Assembly: GCF_020697055.1 (NCBI RefSeq)
Contig: NZ_JAJFBP010000006.1
Coordinates: 1-64,000, forward strand
Reading direction: 5' to 3'
Source: Panacagrimonas sp.
GTDB taxonomy: Bacteria > Pseudomonadota > Gammaproteobacteria > Nevskiales > Nevskiaceae
DNA: 64,000 bases
The notes under the pieces were generated by a model. It saw only the letters and a list, made by a program, of their open reading frames with translations, did not search any database and had not been told where the DNA came from. Position 1 is the first letter of the stretch; every line of letters begins with the position of its first letter. A program made the position numbers and the translations under genes. Positions 1 to 8,817 of this stretch are shown piece by piece.

Positions 1-229
1 GATCGACGGCCGCTTCGTGCGCGACATCGCCCAGAGCGCGGTCTCGCAGGAGATCACGCGCGCGATCCATCACGTGGCCAAGGTCACCGGCAAGAAAACC
101 GTCGCCGAGTTCGTCGACGACGCGCGCAAGCTCGAGGCGCTCAAGCGCATCGGGGTGGATTACGCGCAGGGCTGGCTGTTCTATCCGGCGGTGGCGCCGG
201 AGAAATTGCTCGAACTGCTACCGCGTTGA
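1..229 (+). CDS. EAL-domain protein, C-terminal fragment (5' end outside window)
   Basis: The last 75 or so residues of a protein whose start lies before the window; the frame is already open at base 2. The visible part reads IDGRFVRDI, then GKKTVAEFVD and VDYAQGWLF, the end of an EAL cyclic-di-GMP phosphodiesterase domain (the KID motif region, the late glutamate of AEFV, and the DYAQG loop). Domains upstream of the EAL part cannot be seen. The gene is followed by a GC hairpin pair and an intrinsic terminator and converges on the chemotaxis cluster. Whether the enzyme is active cannot be judged, because the EAL, N and DDFGTG motifs are outside the window. Confidence 0.85.
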   Translation, partial: IDGRFVRDIAQSAVSQEITRAIHHVAKVTGKKTVAEFVDDARKLEALKRIGVDYAQGWLFYPAVAPEKLLELLPR

Positions 230-237
230 CGCGTAGA

Positions 238-292
238 CCGGGCGACGCCCGGGGTTTTCTCTACCTCCAGACAGCCCCGGGCTTCGCCCGGG
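238..292. repeat. Paired GC hairpins of an intergenic repeat
   Basis: Two short perfect hairpins lie close together: 238-243 with 247-252 (CCGGGC, loop GAC) and 276-282 with 286-292 (CCCGGGC, loop TTC). They are also roughly inverted relative to each other. This looks like a short extragenic repeat of the kind scattered through high-GC gammaproteobacterial genomes. It sits between converging genes just ahead of the terminator. Confidence 0.5.
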
Positions 293-315
293 CTACGGTT
301 ACGGCGACATCCATG

Positions 316-341
316 AAAAAGCCCGCTTTCGCGGGCTTTTT
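316..341. terminator. Bidirectional intrinsic terminator
   Basis: A perfect 11-bp stem AAAAAGCCCGC / GCGGGCTTTTT with loop TTTC. The stem has an A run on one side and a T run on the other, so it can end transcription from both directions. It lies between the converging EAL gene (stop at 229) and the MCP gene (stop at 364). Confidence 0.9.
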
Positions 342-363
342 CCTCTACGGCGAGAGCCGGAAC

Positions 364-1689
364 TCAGAACAGCTCCACCGCTCCAGCCTGCATGTTCTCC
401 TGCGCCACCGGCTTGTGCACCGGCGTGCGCCAGTCCATCACGTCGTGGCCGTTGGCGCCGTTGTGCTGGCCGTTGTTCGCGGTCGTTTGCGCGGACATCA
501 CCGGCGTCGGCGTGCTGTAGACGATCGGCGCGGCGGCGACCGGAGCGGCCATCGCGGCGGCGGCCATCATCGGCGCGGCCATCGGCATCACCGGCGTCGC
601 CACGGCGGCGGGGATCGAGACGGGCATCCCGGCCTGCAGTCGACCCGCTTCGGCGCTCACCGCGTCGATGCGACCGGCGTGACGTACGGCCGAGCCCAGC
701 GCCTGCGTGGCGATGTCCTCGAACTGCAGGCAGCGCACCGCCTGGCCCACCGCGTCGCGGATCTGATCGCCGGCGCTGGAGACCTCGCGCATGCCGTCGT
801 TGAGCAGGCTGTTGAGGTTCTCCATCTCGTGCAGCAACGTCGAGACCTCCTGGCGCGCACGATCGGTGGTGCCGCTGTCGCGGCTGGCGAGCTGGCCCAC
901 GGTCTCGCGCACCTGCGCGACCGCATCCTTGGACGAGAACACCAGCTTGCGGATCTGCTCGTTGAAGCTGGTCGAGCGCTCCGAGAGATTTCGCACCTCT
1001 TCGGCGACCACGGCGAAGCCGCGACCCGCCTCGCCCGCACGCGCGGCTTCGATCGCCGCGTTGAGCGCCAGAAGATTGGTCTGATCGGCGATGGTCTTGA
1101 CGTCGCCCAGCAGTTCGAAGATCGCATCGAGGTGCTTCACCATGCTGTCGATGCGCTGCACGCTGGCAGCGCTCTGGCGACTGGCTTCGGTCATCACGCC
1201 GACGAGGTTCTCCATCAGCACACCGGCGCGATGGGCGAACTGGCGCACGTCGAGTCCGGCACCGCCGTTGCCGCGACCGGCCTGCGACAGCACCTGCGAA
1301 ACCGCCTGCGACTGGCGCTGCGCCTGGTCGTTCATGCGTCCGAAGGCCCGGGTCAGATCGCGGATCGCCTCGCGCAGCAGTCCCTGCACGCGCTCGGCCT
1401 CGTGGCGCACGCCGCCGGCTTCTGCCGACAGGCCGCCGCGGATCTCCTCGAGCACGCGACGCTGGTCGGATTCACGGATGCGATGCGCATCGACGACCGA
1501 TTCGGCCTTGTGCGCCCGGTCGGCCAGGCGCCAGCAGGCCCAGGCCCAGGCGCCGAGCGACGCCACGGCCGCCGGCATCAGCACCGAGGCCGGAGCCCCG
1601 CCGATCTGCACGGCGACGTGGGCGGCGGTCGCCGCCGAGGGAACGGCGAGAATCCGCCAGAAGGATTCGATCATCGGTTTGGTGTTCAC
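364..1689 (-). CDS. Methyl-accepting chemotaxis protein, membrane-anchored, VELF tail
   Basis: A 441-residue receptor-type signalling protein. Residues about 10-55 form two hydrophobic helices with almost no periplasmic loop, so it is anchored but has no obvious extracellular sensor. The signalling hairpin tip ([20 protein letters not shown], then [18 protein letters not shown]) is intact, which predicts binding to CheA and CheW. After the coiled coil there is an Ala/Pro/Met-rich flexible linker of about 90 residues, and the protein ends in VELF, the same four residues that end CheD and the diguanylate cyclase. The start is GTG at 1689 with GGAG six bases upstream. It is the last gene of the cluster, 24 bases after cheB. 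No HAMP domain is evident. Confidence 0.9.
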   Translation of the reverse strand: MNTKPMIESFWRILAVPSAATAAHVAVQIGGAPASVLMPAAVASLGAWAWACWRLADRAHKAESVVDAHRIRESDQRRVLEEIRGGLSAEAGGVRHEAERVQGLLREAIRDLTRAFGRMNDQAQRQSQAVSQVLSQAGRGNGGAGLDVRQFAHRAGVLMENLVGVMTEASRQSAASVQRIDSMVKHLDAIFELLGDVKTIADQTNLLALNAAIEAARAGEAGRGFAVVAEEVRNLSERSTSFNEQIRKLVFSSKDAVAQVRETVGQLASRDSGTTDRARQEVSTLLHEMENLNSLLNDGMREVSSAGDQIRDAVGQAVRCLQFEDIATQALGSAVRHAGRIDAVSAEAGRLQAGMPVSIPAAVATPVMPMAAPMMAAAAMAAPVAAAPIVYSTPTPVMSAQTTANNGQHNGANGHDVMDWRTPVHKPVAQENMQAGAVELF

Positions 1690-1713
1690 GATTGGCTCCG
1701 CGTGGACCGTCTT

Positions 1714-2784
1714 TCAGGCCGCATTGCGCGCCGGAGTTCCGGCGCAGAGGTCGAGCAATGCGTCTGCGATTCTCTCCAGAGGCAAGACTTGTTCCGCGGC
1801 GCCCAGCTTGTGCGCCGCGCCGGGCATGCCCCACACCACCGAGGTGGCCTCGTCCTGGACCACGGTGCGACAGCCGGCCTCGCGCATCGCCAGAAGGCCG
1901 CGCGCGCCGTCGTCACCCATGCCGGTCAGGATCGCGCCGACGGCGTTGACGCCGGCGTTCTCCGCCACCGACTTGAGCAGGACGTCGCAGCTCGGCCGGT
2001 GACGGTTCACCGGTGCGGTCTGATCCAGGCGACAGACGTAACGCGCGCCGTCGCGCACCACGCGCAGGTGCCAATCGCCCGGCGCGATGTAGACATGACC
2101 GGGCACGATCTGCTGGCCGTCGGCGGGCTCGCACACGCGCATCGCGCAGCAACGGTCCATGCGCGCCGCGAACGGTCCCGAGAACGCCGCGGGAATGTGC
2201 TGCGCGATGACGATGGCCGGCGCGTCGGCCGGCATGCCCATCAGCACATCCTTGATCGCCTCGGTGCCGCCGGTGGACGCGCCGATCGCGATCAGGCGCT
2301 CGGTCGTGCGCAGCATCTTGCGCGGCGTCGGCGACGCCCGGACCGCGGCGGCCGCGCCGCCCAGCGTGTTGATGCCGCGCACGCGGGCGCGCGCCGCGGC
2401 CTTGATCTTGACGATCAGCTCGTCGGCGTACTGGCGGATGCCGGCTTCCAGGTCGATCTTGGGCTTGGTGACGAAGTCCACCGCACCCAGTTCCAGCGCT
2501 TGCAACGTGGTCTCGGCGCCGCGCTCGGTCAGCGAGGACACCATCACCACCGGCATCGGCCGCAGGCGCATCAGGTTTTCGAGGAACGTCAGGCCGTCCA
2601 TGCGCGGCATCTCGACGTCGAGCGTCAGCACGTCGGGTGCCAGCTGCTTGATCTTCTCCCGCGCCACGAACGGATCCGGCGCCGAACCGATCACCTCGAG
2701 CTGCGGATCGCGCTCGAGGAACTCGGTGAGCAGCTTGCGCATCAGCGCGGAGTCGTCGACCACAAGCACTTTTATTCGGTTCAT
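1714..2784 (-). CDS. cheB: Chemotaxis response regulator protein-glutamate methylesterase
   Basis: CheB removes methyl groups from receptor glutamates and deamidates receptor glutamines when phosphorylated by CheA. The 356 residues show an N-terminal receiver domain (DD near residue 10, phospho-acceptor D56 in [13 protein letters not shown]108 in TKPK). A linker follows, then a C-terminal esterase domain with the catalytic triad Ser170 (GASTGG), His196 (QHIPAAF) and Asp292 (GMGDDGA). Length is normal for the family. It lies between cheD and the membrane MCP on the same strand; a perfect 26-bp inverted repeat separates it from cheD. Confidence 0.97.
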   Translation of the reverse strand: MNRIKVLVVDDSALMRKLLTEFLERDPQLEVIGSAPDPFVAREKIKQLAPDVLTLDVEMPRMDGLTFLENLMRLRPMPVVMVSSLTERGAETTLQALELGAVDFVTKPKIDLEAGIRQYADELIVKIKAAARARVRGINTLGGAAAAVRASPTPRKMLRTTERLIAIGASTGGTEAIKDVLMGMPADAPAIVIAQHIPAAFSGPFAARMDRCCAMRVCEPADGQQIVPGHVYIAPGDWHLRVVRDGARYVCRLDQTAPVNRHRPSCDVLLKSVAENAGVNAVGAILTGMGDDGARGLLAMREAGCRTVVQDEATSVVWGMPGAAHKLGAAEQVLPLERIADALLDLCAGTPARNAA

Positions 2785-2806
2785 CCTCGATATCTCCCAA
2801 AGACGT

Positions 2807-2898
2807 CACCGCAAAGGCGCAAAGGGAAAAGAAAGGTCGCAGAGGAAAAGATAGAAAAATCTTTGCGTCCCCTCTTTTCCCTTTGCGCCTTTGCGGTG
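2807..2898. repeat. CGCAAAG-type inverted-repeat element, copy A
   Basis: Arms 2807-2832 and 2873-2898 are perfect 26-bp inverted repeats built from CGCAAAGG-like octads, with about 40 bases between them that pair partly as well. It occupies the gap between cheD (start side) and cheB. Related elements lie at 9436-9555 and 40359-40424, and a single arm at 17749-17782. In RNA it would be a long stable hairpin, which could separate expression of cheB and the MCP from cheD. Confidence 0.85.
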
Positions 2899-2920
2899 GT
2901 GGCTTTGCTTGTCATGGCAC

Positions 2921-3550
2921 TCAGAACAGTTCCACGGATCCGGTGGTGGGCGACTCCTGCAGGCGCGACCGGTACAGGCTCTCGCTCGCCAGCACTTCGG
3001 TGTCGTTGGCCGACGGCAGACGCTTGACCATCACCTTGCCGGTGCGCGGGAAGTAGTGGACGCGACGCGGGCAGACGTCGAACAGGTCCTGGCCGCTGAC
3101 GCTCAGGCCCTCGCTCTGCAGGTAGTCGAGGACGAAGCGGCCGTTGCGCTCGCCGACGTTGCTCACGGTGAAGCCGGCCAGCACCGCACCGCCGCCGAAG
3201 ACCTTGACCTCGAGCCGCGATCGCGAGGCGCCGCGCTTGAGCAGGTCGTTGATCAGCATTTCCATCGCGTAGCCGCCATAGCGCGCCGACTCGGTGCCCC
3301 AGCTGCTCGAGCGACCGTCGGGCTCCGCGTCCGGCAGCATGAAATGGTTCATGCCGCCGACCCGGGCCAGCGGATCGCGGATGCATGCCGAGACGCAGGA
3401 GCCCAGCACCGTCACCAGCATCACGTCGCTGTCGGTGACCAGGTATTCGCCGGGCAGGACCTTCAACGCCTGCGCGTTGAACTTGGGATCGAAGTAGCCC
3501 TTGGGCTCTGCCAGCGCGGGTTCGCCGCGGGCTTTGCGTATCGCGTACAT
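2921..3550 (-). CDS. cheD: Chemoreceptor glutamine deamidase CheD
   Basis: CheD deamidates glutamines in chemoreceptors and can modulate CheA signalling. The 209-residue protein has the family's catalytic Cys52 in GSCVSACIRDP and His69 in GGMNHFMLPD, plus the later VKVFGGGAV block. It is about 40 residues longer than many CheD proteins because of a C-terminal extension that is predicted flexible and ends GSVELF. The VELF ending is shared with the membrane MCP and the diguanylate cyclase of this cluster. The start ATG at 3550 lies one base from the end of cheR, so the two are likely translationally coupled. Confidence 0.95.
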   Translation of the reverse strand: MYAIRKARGEPALAEPKGYFDPKFNAQALKVLPGEYLVTDSDVMLVTVLGSCVSACIRDPLARVGGMNHFMLPDAEPDGRSSSWGTESARYGGYAMEMLINDLLKRGASRSRLEVKVFGGGAVLAGFTVSNVGERNGRFVLDYLQSEGLSVSGQDLFDVCPRRVHYFPRTGKVMVKRLPSANDTEVLASESLYRSRLQESPTTGSVELF

Positions 3551-3551
3551 A

Positions 3552-4394
3552 TCAGTGCACGTCGGCGCGGCGGTAGATCGTGCGACCGACCGATCGGATC
3601 ACCTCGCCCGCGTGGAAGAAGCTCTCGGAGTGACCGGCGAAGAACAGGCCCTCGCGCGACAGCAGCGGCACCATCCGCCTGAGCACGGCCAGCTGCGTAG
3701 GCTTGTCGAAATAGATCATCACGTTGCGGCAGAAGATCGCGTCGAACGGCCCGCGTACGGGGTAGGTGGCGTTGAGCAGGTTGAGCTGGCGGAACGTCAG
3801 CAGCTTGCGCAACGGCTCGACGACGCGGCACTGGCCCGCGACGCTGCCGCTTCCGCGCAGGAAGAACTTCTTCCGGCGTTCCGCGCTCATCTTCTCGATC
3901 CGGTCGAGCGGATAGACCCCGCGCTCGGCCGTGGCCAGCACATTGGTGTCGATGTCGGTGGCCAGGATCGACACCGGCGGCGTGAGCGTCCCGAAGGCCT
4001 CGCACGCGGCGATCGCCAGCGAATACGGCTCCTCGCCGGTGCTCGAAGCGGCGCACCAGATCGTCGCGCGATGTCCGCGCGGCAGCCGCAAGAGCGTCTC
4101 GCGCAGCGCATCGAAGTGATGTGCCTCGCGGAAGAACGAGGTCAGGTTGGTGGTCAGGGCGTTGGTGAACTCCTGCCATTCCTGCTCGGTGCCGTCTTCC
4201 TCGAGGCCATCGAGATAGGACTTGAACGAGTCGATGCGCAGCGCGCGCAGGCGTCGCGCCAGTCGGCTGTAGACCATCTCCTCCTTCGAGTCGGCCAGCG
4301 CGATCCCGGCCTTGCCGTAGATCAGCTTGCGCACGCGCTCGAAATCGCGCGCGGTGAAGACGAAATCGCGCGCTTCCACGGAACCGTCGGCCAT
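3552..4394 (-). CDS. cheR: Chemotaxis protein methyltransferase CheR
   Basis: CheR methylates receptor glutamates using S-adenosylmethionine. The 280 residues contain the N-terminal helical domain (about 10-80), the FFRE motif (TTNLTSFFREAHHF), the SAM-binding segment WCAASSTGEEPYSLA and the later IFCRNVMIYFD motif. I place the start at ATG 4394 (MADGSVEARDF). A GTG at 4442 would add 16 unconserved residues and would overlap the small gene upstream. The ATG overlaps that gene's TGA stop (TGATG), implying coupled translation. A receptor ending in QWTEF, a likely CheR-docking pentapeptide, is encoded three genes upstream. Confidence 0.95.
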   Translation of the reverse strand: MADGSVEARDFVFTARDFERVRKLIYGKAGIALADSKEEMVYSRLARRLRALRIDSFKSYLDGLEEDGTEQEWQEFTNALTTNLTSFFREAHHFDALRETLLRLPRGHRATIWCAASSTGEEPYSLAIAACEAFGTLTPPVSILATDIDTNVLATAERGVYPLDRIEKMSAERRKKFFLRGSGSVAGQCRVVEPLRKLLTFRQLNLLNATYPVRGPFDAIFCRNVMIYFDKPTQLAVLRRMVPLLSREGLFFAGHSESFFHAGEVIRSVGRTIYRRADVH

Positions 4395-4552
4395 CAGACA
4401 GGTTTCTTCTGTTCGGGTCTGAGCAAATGCGCGAACGGGCACGCCGACTCGCGTTCTTCGGGCAGCACGTAGTCGGCGGCGCTCAGGCTCAGCCCGTAAT
4501 CGGCCAGCCAGCGCAGCAGCGAGGCGATCAGGCTAGAAGAGTTCGACTTCAT
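4394..4552 (-). CDS. Small protein of 52 residues coupled to cheR, unrecognised
   Basis: A small open frame read from ATG 4552 to TGA 4396-4394. It begins inside the last codons of the diguanylate cyclase gene, about 20 bases before that gene's stop, and its stop shares one base with the cheR start. A good Shine-Dalgarno sequence (GAGGAGAA) lies about nine bases before the ATG. The product starts MKSNSSSLIASLLRWLADYG, continues LSLSAADYVLPEE, and ends LLRPEQKKPV. It looks like a short amphipathic helix followed by an acidic and then a basic segment; it has one Cys and no membrane helix. I do not recognise the family. The double overlap and ribosome binding site argue that it is real. Confidence 0.6.
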   Translation of the reverse strand: MKSNSSSLIASLLRWLADYGLSLSAADYVLPEERESACPFAHLLRPEQKKPV

Positions 4553-5579
4553 TTCCCGCCTTCTCCTCGGTGAAGCGACCTTTCGCCGAGAGGTCGTCGT
4601 AGTCGTAGACGCGGTTGCGTCCGTCGTCCTTTGCGCAGTACAGCGCCCGGTCGGCGCGGGCGATCACGGCCGCCGCCAGCTCGCGGCCGCGCATCTCGGC
4701 CAGTCCGGCGCTGATCGTCACCTGGTTGAGCTGCGGGAACCGCCGTGCGGCGACGCGCGAACGGAACCGCTCGAGGGCCGCCATCGCACCCTGCCGCGTG
4801 TGCGTGGCAAGGATCGCCACGAACTCCTCGCCGCCGTAGCGGAACAGCATGTCGTCGTCGCGGAACTCTTCGCGCATCAGCTGCGAGACCAGCAGGATCA
4901 CCTCGTCGCCGAACAGGTGGCCGAAGCTGTCGTTGACACGCTTGAAGTGGTCGATGTCGAGCACCGCGATGAAATGCGGCGTCAGGTCCCTGACCTGGCG
5001 TCGCTCGCCGTCTTCGCGGACGTGCACGACGGCATGGCGCCGCGCGTTGTCGCGCGCCACTTCCGACAGCCGGGTTTCGAGCACCCGGCGGTTGAGCAGG
5101 CCGGTGAGCGCGTCGCGCTCACCTTCGTTGATCACCGCCACGAAGTTGCGGTACAGGCGCACGAAGCCGCGCAGCATCGCCACCACGTCCGACGGGATCA
5201 GCGGGGCGCGCAGAACGACCACCTCGGTCAGCGCCTCTCTCACCAGCACCGGCAGCAACAGCGTGGAGTGGTCGTCCGCGGACTGCAGCGAGTAGCCCAT
5301 GCGCACCATCGCGGTGATCTGCTCGGTGCGCAGCTGCCGCGGTCGAGCGTCTTCGTCAGGGCGGTTGTCCGCCGCACGCGGACGCATCGCGACGTAGTGC
5401 AGCTCCTGGAAAACGAGCTCGCCGGATGCGTCCGACATCGGCCGCAGGAATCCGACGTCCTCGATGTTCAGCAGCTCGCGAATCGCCCCGCTGAGGCTGC
5501 TGCGGAAATGCTCGCGGTCAGCCTCGGCGGTGATGTCCACGACCGATTCGAGCAGCTTGGTCGATCGGATTTCGCGCAC
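4533..5579 (-). CDS. Diguanylate cyclase (GGDEF) with N-terminal GAF-like domain, VELF tail
   Basis: Predicted to make cyclic di-GMP from two GTP. Residues about 10-145 look like a GAF-type sensor with no membrane helix. The GGDEF domain spans about 155-325, with DALTGLLNRR, DIDHFKRVND, the active-site GGEEF at 249-253 and the product-inhibition site RxxD (R240-D243) exactly five residues before it. The enzyme should therefore be active and feedback inhibited. The last residues are AGNEVELF, the VELF tail also found on CheD and the membrane MCP. It lies between the PAS-type MCP and the small gene before cheR. Confidence 0.93.
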   Translation of the reverse strand: MREIRSTKLLESVVDITAEADREHFRSSLSGAIRELLNIEDVGFLRPMSDASGELVFQELHYVAMRPRAADNRPDEDARPRQLRTEQITAMVRMGYSLQSADDHSTLLLPVLVREALTEVVVLRAPLIPSDVVAMLRGFVRLYRNFVAVINEGERDALTGLLNRRVLETRLSEVARDNARRHAVVHVREDGERRQVRDLTPHFIAVLDIDHFKRVNDSFGHLFGDEVILLVSQLMREEFRDDDMLFRYGGEEFVAILATHTRQGAMAALERFRSRVAARRFPQLNQVTISAGLAEMRGRELAAAVIARADRALYCAKDDGRNRVYDYDDLSAKGRFTEEKAGNEVELF

Positions 5580-5614
5580 GGTCGGGTGGAATGTGGGGAA
5601 GAAGGGAACCCGGA

Positions 5615-5637
5615 CGGTGCGCGCGATACGCGCACCG
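5615..5637. other. Hairpin between MCP and cyclase genes
   Basis: A perfect 9-bp stem CGGTGCGCG / CGCGCACCG with loop CGATA, located in the 74-base gap between the PAS-type MCP stop and the cyclase start. There is no T run, so it is not a standard terminator; it may act as an mRNA stability or processing structure. Confidence 0.4.
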
Positions 5638-5653
5638 CCCGATCAGGTCCGGC

Positions 5654-8518
5654 TCAGAACTCGGTCCATTGCTCGCCGGCCTTGTCGGCCGACGCGGCTG
5701 GCGGATGCTTGCCGTTGGCGGTGGTCGCGGCAGCCGCGGGCCGCTTGGCGGCGGCGACCGGCGCCTTGGTCACCGGCTTGCCGACGACCCGCGCCGCGGG
5801 CTTGTGTGCTGCCATGGCCGGCCGTGCCGCCGCCGCCGGACGCGATGCACCGAACACCGGCGCCTCGGCCTCTTCGAGCTTGAACAGGCTCACCGAGTGG
5901 CTCAGGCCACCGGCCTGCTCCTCGAGTGAACGGGCCGCCGCCGACGCCTCTTCCACCAGCGCCGCGTTCTGCTGCGTGACTTCGTCCATCTGCGTGATGG
6001 TCTGGTTGACCTGCTCGATGCCCTGGCTCTGCTCCTGCGACGCGGCGCTGATCTCGGCCATGATGTCGGTGACGCGCTTCACGCTCGTCACGATCTCCTC
6101 CATGGTCTTGCCGGCCTGGTCGACCAGCTTGGCGCCGTTGCCGACCTTCTCGACCGAGTCGCCGATCAGCGTCTTGATCTCCTTGGCGGCACCGGCGGAG
6201 CGCTGCGCGAGGCTGCGCACCTCGGCCGCCACCACCGCGAAGCCGCGGCCCTGCTCGCCGGCACGCGCGGCTTCCACCGCGGCGTTCAGCGCCAGGATGT
6301 TGGTCTGGAACGCGATGCCGTCGATCACGCTGATGATGTCGACGATCTTCTTCGACGACTCGTTGATCGCGCTCATCGTGGTCACGACTTCCGACACCAC
6401 CTGGCCGCCCTTGCGCGCCACGTCGGATGCACCCATCGCGAGCTGGTTGGCCTGCTTGGCGTTCTCGGCGTTCTGCTTGACCGTCGAGGTCAGCTCTTCC
6501 ATCGAAGAAGCGGTCTCCTCCAGCGAGGCGGCCTGCTGCTCGGTGCGGGCGGACAGGTCGCTATTGCCCGACGAGATCTCCTTGGCGGCGGTGTTGATCG
6601 TGTCGGTGGCCGTCTTTATCTGCGTGATGATCTGGGTGAGCTGCTCGACCGTGGTGTTGGCGTCGTCCTTGAGCTGCCCGAAGGTGCCCTTGTACTCGGC
6701 GGTGATCGTCTCGGTGAGGTCGCCCTTGGCCAGCGCGCCCAGCACGCGAACCACCTCGTTCAGACCGACTTCGCTGGTCTGCAGCAGCAGATTCACGTTC
6801 TCGGCGAGCATCTTGAAGAAGCCTTCCTTGCCCTCGAGCACGATGCGGCGGGTGAAGTCGCCGTTGGCGGCGGCGCCCACGATGCTGGAGACCTCGTTCT
6901 CCACCGCGACTTCCGCGGTGCGATTGCGCCACTCGACCACGGTGCCGAGGCGCTCGCCACGGTCGTTGACGATGGGGCTCGCGATCAGTCCGAAGGTCAG
7001 CGTTCCGACCTTGATCTCGGTGCGGTAGGTGCTGCGCAGGTTCGCCAGCATCTGCGTCTGGTGCGCAGGATTCTTGTGGAACACGTCGATCAGCGCGCCC
7101 TGCAGCTTGCGGGCATCGAAGTGCGGCAGCACCTTGCGCAGCTCGCTTTCGGCATTGACGAGCATCTCGCGCACCGCCGTGTTCATGTACACGATCTCGC
7201 GCTCGTTGTTGGCGATCATCACGTTGCCGGACACGTTGTCCAGCGCGTTCTTGATGCGCAGGTTCTCGTCGGCGAGCTTGCGCTCGGCAGCCAGGCGCTC
7301 CTGCTCGGCGGCCTGGGCGGCGAGCTCGGCCGTCATGTCCTTCCATTCGACGACGTAGCCGGTTCGGCGGCCCTCGTCGTCGTCGATCGGACTCAGCAGA
7401 AGCGAGAACGTGCGGCCGCCCAGCACCAGCTTGGCCTTGTGCGTGCCGCGAAGCTCGCCGAGGAGCCGGCGCTGGTACGACGGGTTCTTGTGGAACGTGT
7501 CGATGTTGGTGCCCACGACCGTGCGGGCGCTGAACGACGGCACGTCCTTGCGGATGTCGCTCTCCGCCGTCGCCAGCATCTGCTTGATGGAGTTGTTGAC
7601 GTAGACGACGTTGAAGTCGGCGTCGGCCACCATCACGTTCGTGTCGACGACCGCCAGGCCCTTCATCAGGCGCGCGTTGAAGAAGTTGACCTTGCGCTGC
7701 TCGGTGATGTCGATGGCGTACTTCACGACCTTGAACGGCTTGCCGCTCATGTCGAGGATCGGGTTGTACGACGCCTGGATCCAGATCTCGCGACCGCCTT
7801 TGGCGATGCGCTTGTACTGGCCCGCGTCATACTCGCCGCGCCCGAGCTTGTCCCAGAACGCCTTGTACTCCGCGCTGGTGCGGTATGCCGGCTCGGCGAA
7901 CATCGAATGGTGCTGGCCCTTGATCTCCTCCAGCGAGTACCCGAGCGCGGCGCAGAAATTCTCGTTGGCGTGCAGGATCCGCCCGTCGAGCGTGAACTCG
8001 ATCACCGCCTGCGCCTTGCCGATGGCGGCGAGCTGGCCGGAGTGGTCCGCGGCCTGCAGCTTCTGCGCGGTGATGTCGGTGGCGTACTTGACGACTTTGA
8101 ACGGCTTGCCGTTGCCGTCGAAGATCGGGTTGTACGTGGCCTGGATCCAGATCTCGCGACCGCCCTTGGCGACGCGCTTGTACTGGCCGGCGTCGTATTC
8201 GCCGCGACCCAGCTTCTCCCAGAACGCGCGGTACTCGGGGCTGGTGCGATGGACCGGGTCGGCGAACATCGAGTGGTGCTGGCCCTTGATCTCCTCGAGC
8301 GAGTAGCCCAGGGCGGCGCAGAAGTTCTCGTTGGCGTGGAGGATGCGCCCATCGAGGGTGAACTCGATGACCGCCTGCGCGCGATTGATCGCGGCGAGCT
8401 GGCCTTCGAGATTGGCGCGCTCGAGCGCGGCGGCCTCGGCCTTGGAGGCCGTGGCGACGGGGATCTTGCTGCGGTTCACCAGCTTGGCGCTGCGCTTGGC
8501 GGGTTTCTTGGCTTTCAT
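5654..8518 (-). CDS. Soluble chemoreceptor with four PAS domains and a CheR-docking tail
   Basis: A 954-residue cytoplasmic receptor without membrane helices. The first two PAS/PAC units (about residues 40-155 and 160-277) are near-identical copies of the BdlA/aerotaxis type ([20 protein letters not shown], then FKVVKYA and DIT). Two further PAS-like units follow (about 285-400 and 420-535), then HAMP-like segments (about 540-640). The MCP signalling domain has the tip [21 protein letters not shown] Pro/Ala-rich linker leads to the last five residues QWTEF, which fit the xWxxF pentapeptide that tethers CheR in other bacteria. Redox or haem/flavin sensing through PAS is a family-based guess; no ligand is evident from sequence. 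Confidence 0.93.
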   Translation of the reverse strand: MKAKKPAKRSAKLVNRSKIPVATASKAEAAALERANLEGQLAAINRAQAVIEFTLDGRILHANENFCAALGYSLEEIKGQHHSMFADPVHRTSPEYRAFWEKLGRGEYDAGQYKRVAKGGREIWIQATYNPIFDGNGKPFKVVKYATDITAQKLQAADHSGQLAAIGKAQAVIEFTLDGRILHANENFCAALGYSLEEIKGQHHSMFAEPAYRTSAEYKAFWDKLGRGEYDAGQYKRIAKGGREIWIQASYNPILDMSGKPFKVVKYAIDITEQRKVNFFNARLMKGLAVVDTNVMVADADFNVVYVNNSIKQMLATAESDIRKDVPSFSARTVVGTNIDTFHKNPSYQRRLLGELRGTHKAKLVLGGRTFSLLLSPIDDDEGRRTGYVVEWKDMTAELAAQAAEQERLAAERKLADENLRIKNALDNVSGNVMIANNEREIVYMNTAVREMLVNAESELRKVLPHFDARKLQGALIDVFHKNPAHQTQMLANLRSTYRTEIKVGTLTFGLIASPIVNDRGERLGTVVEWRNRTAEVAVENEVSSIVGAAANGDFTRRIVLEGKEGFFKMLAENVNLLLQTSEVGLNEVVRVLGALAKGDLTETITAEYKGTFGQLKDDANTTVEQLTQIITQIKTATDTINTAAKEISSGNSDLSARTEQQAASLEETASSMEELTSTVKQNAENAKQANQLAMGASDVARKGGQVVSEVVTTMSAINESSKKIVDIISVIDGIAFQTNILALNAAVEAARAGEQGRGFAVVAAEVRSLAQRSAGAAKEIKTLIGDSVEKVGNGAKLVDQAGKTMEEIVTSVKRVTDIMAEISAASQEQSQGIEQVNQTITQMDEVTQQNAALVEEASAAARSLEEQAGGLSHSVSLFKLEEAEAPVFGASRPAAAARPAMAAHKPAARVVGKPVTKAPVAAAKRPAAAATTANGKHPPAASADKAGEQWTEF

Positions 8519-8537
8519 GTCGGTCGGACCTGGCGGT

Positions 8538-8789
8538 TCAGAGCGTGGAAGAGGAAGCGACCGGGGCGATCGCGCCGGTCCGGGGACGAATCATCTGGAG
8601 CAGCGGATAGCTGCCGGCGGCGCCCGCGGCGATGCAGGCGGTGATCACCGCGAGCAGGCCCGGGGAGCCCATCGCGCCGTGGCCGTGCGCGAAGCAGGCG
8701 GCCGCGACGATCGCGGGAAGGCAGAGCAGCAGGGCGGCCGCGAAGCGCAGCCGGGTTTCGAACGAGGAGGAAGACGACGGCGATTTCAT
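8538..8789 (-). CDS. Small two-TM membrane protein in the chemotaxis cluster
   Basis: An 83-residue protein from ATG 8789, with GGAG about seven bases upstream; a further upstream start would reach into cheW. It has a Ser-rich N terminus, a helix [20 protein letters not shown], a short His/Gly loop, and a second helix around [16 protein letters not shown], ending in a short basic-to-Ser tail. The arrangement resembles the membrane hairpin found at the N terminus of short MCPs such as the 441-residue receptor here, but no signalling domain follows. It overlaps no gene and lies 19 bases before the soluble PAS receptor. Function unknown. Confidence 0.6.
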   Translation of the reverse strand: MKSPSSSSSFETRLRFAAALLLCLPAIVAAACFAHGHGAMGSPGLLAVITACIAAGAAGSYPLLQMIRPRTGAIAPVASSSTL

Positions 8790-8817
8790 GACGATGCTCC
8801 GGCGGACGCGTACGAAC

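Noticed and set aside
226..3027. A 933-codon plus-strand open frame across the MCP, CheB and CheD genes, rich in His, Arg and Ala
   Set aside because: It lies antisense to three well-conserved chemotaxis genes and its composition is the typical artefact of a high-GC reverse frame; no domain or ribosome site supports it.
4395..4442. Upstream GTG start for cheR at 4442
   Set aside because: It adds 16 unconserved residues overlapping the small gene; ATG 4394 overlaps that gene's stop and matches the usual CheR N terminus.
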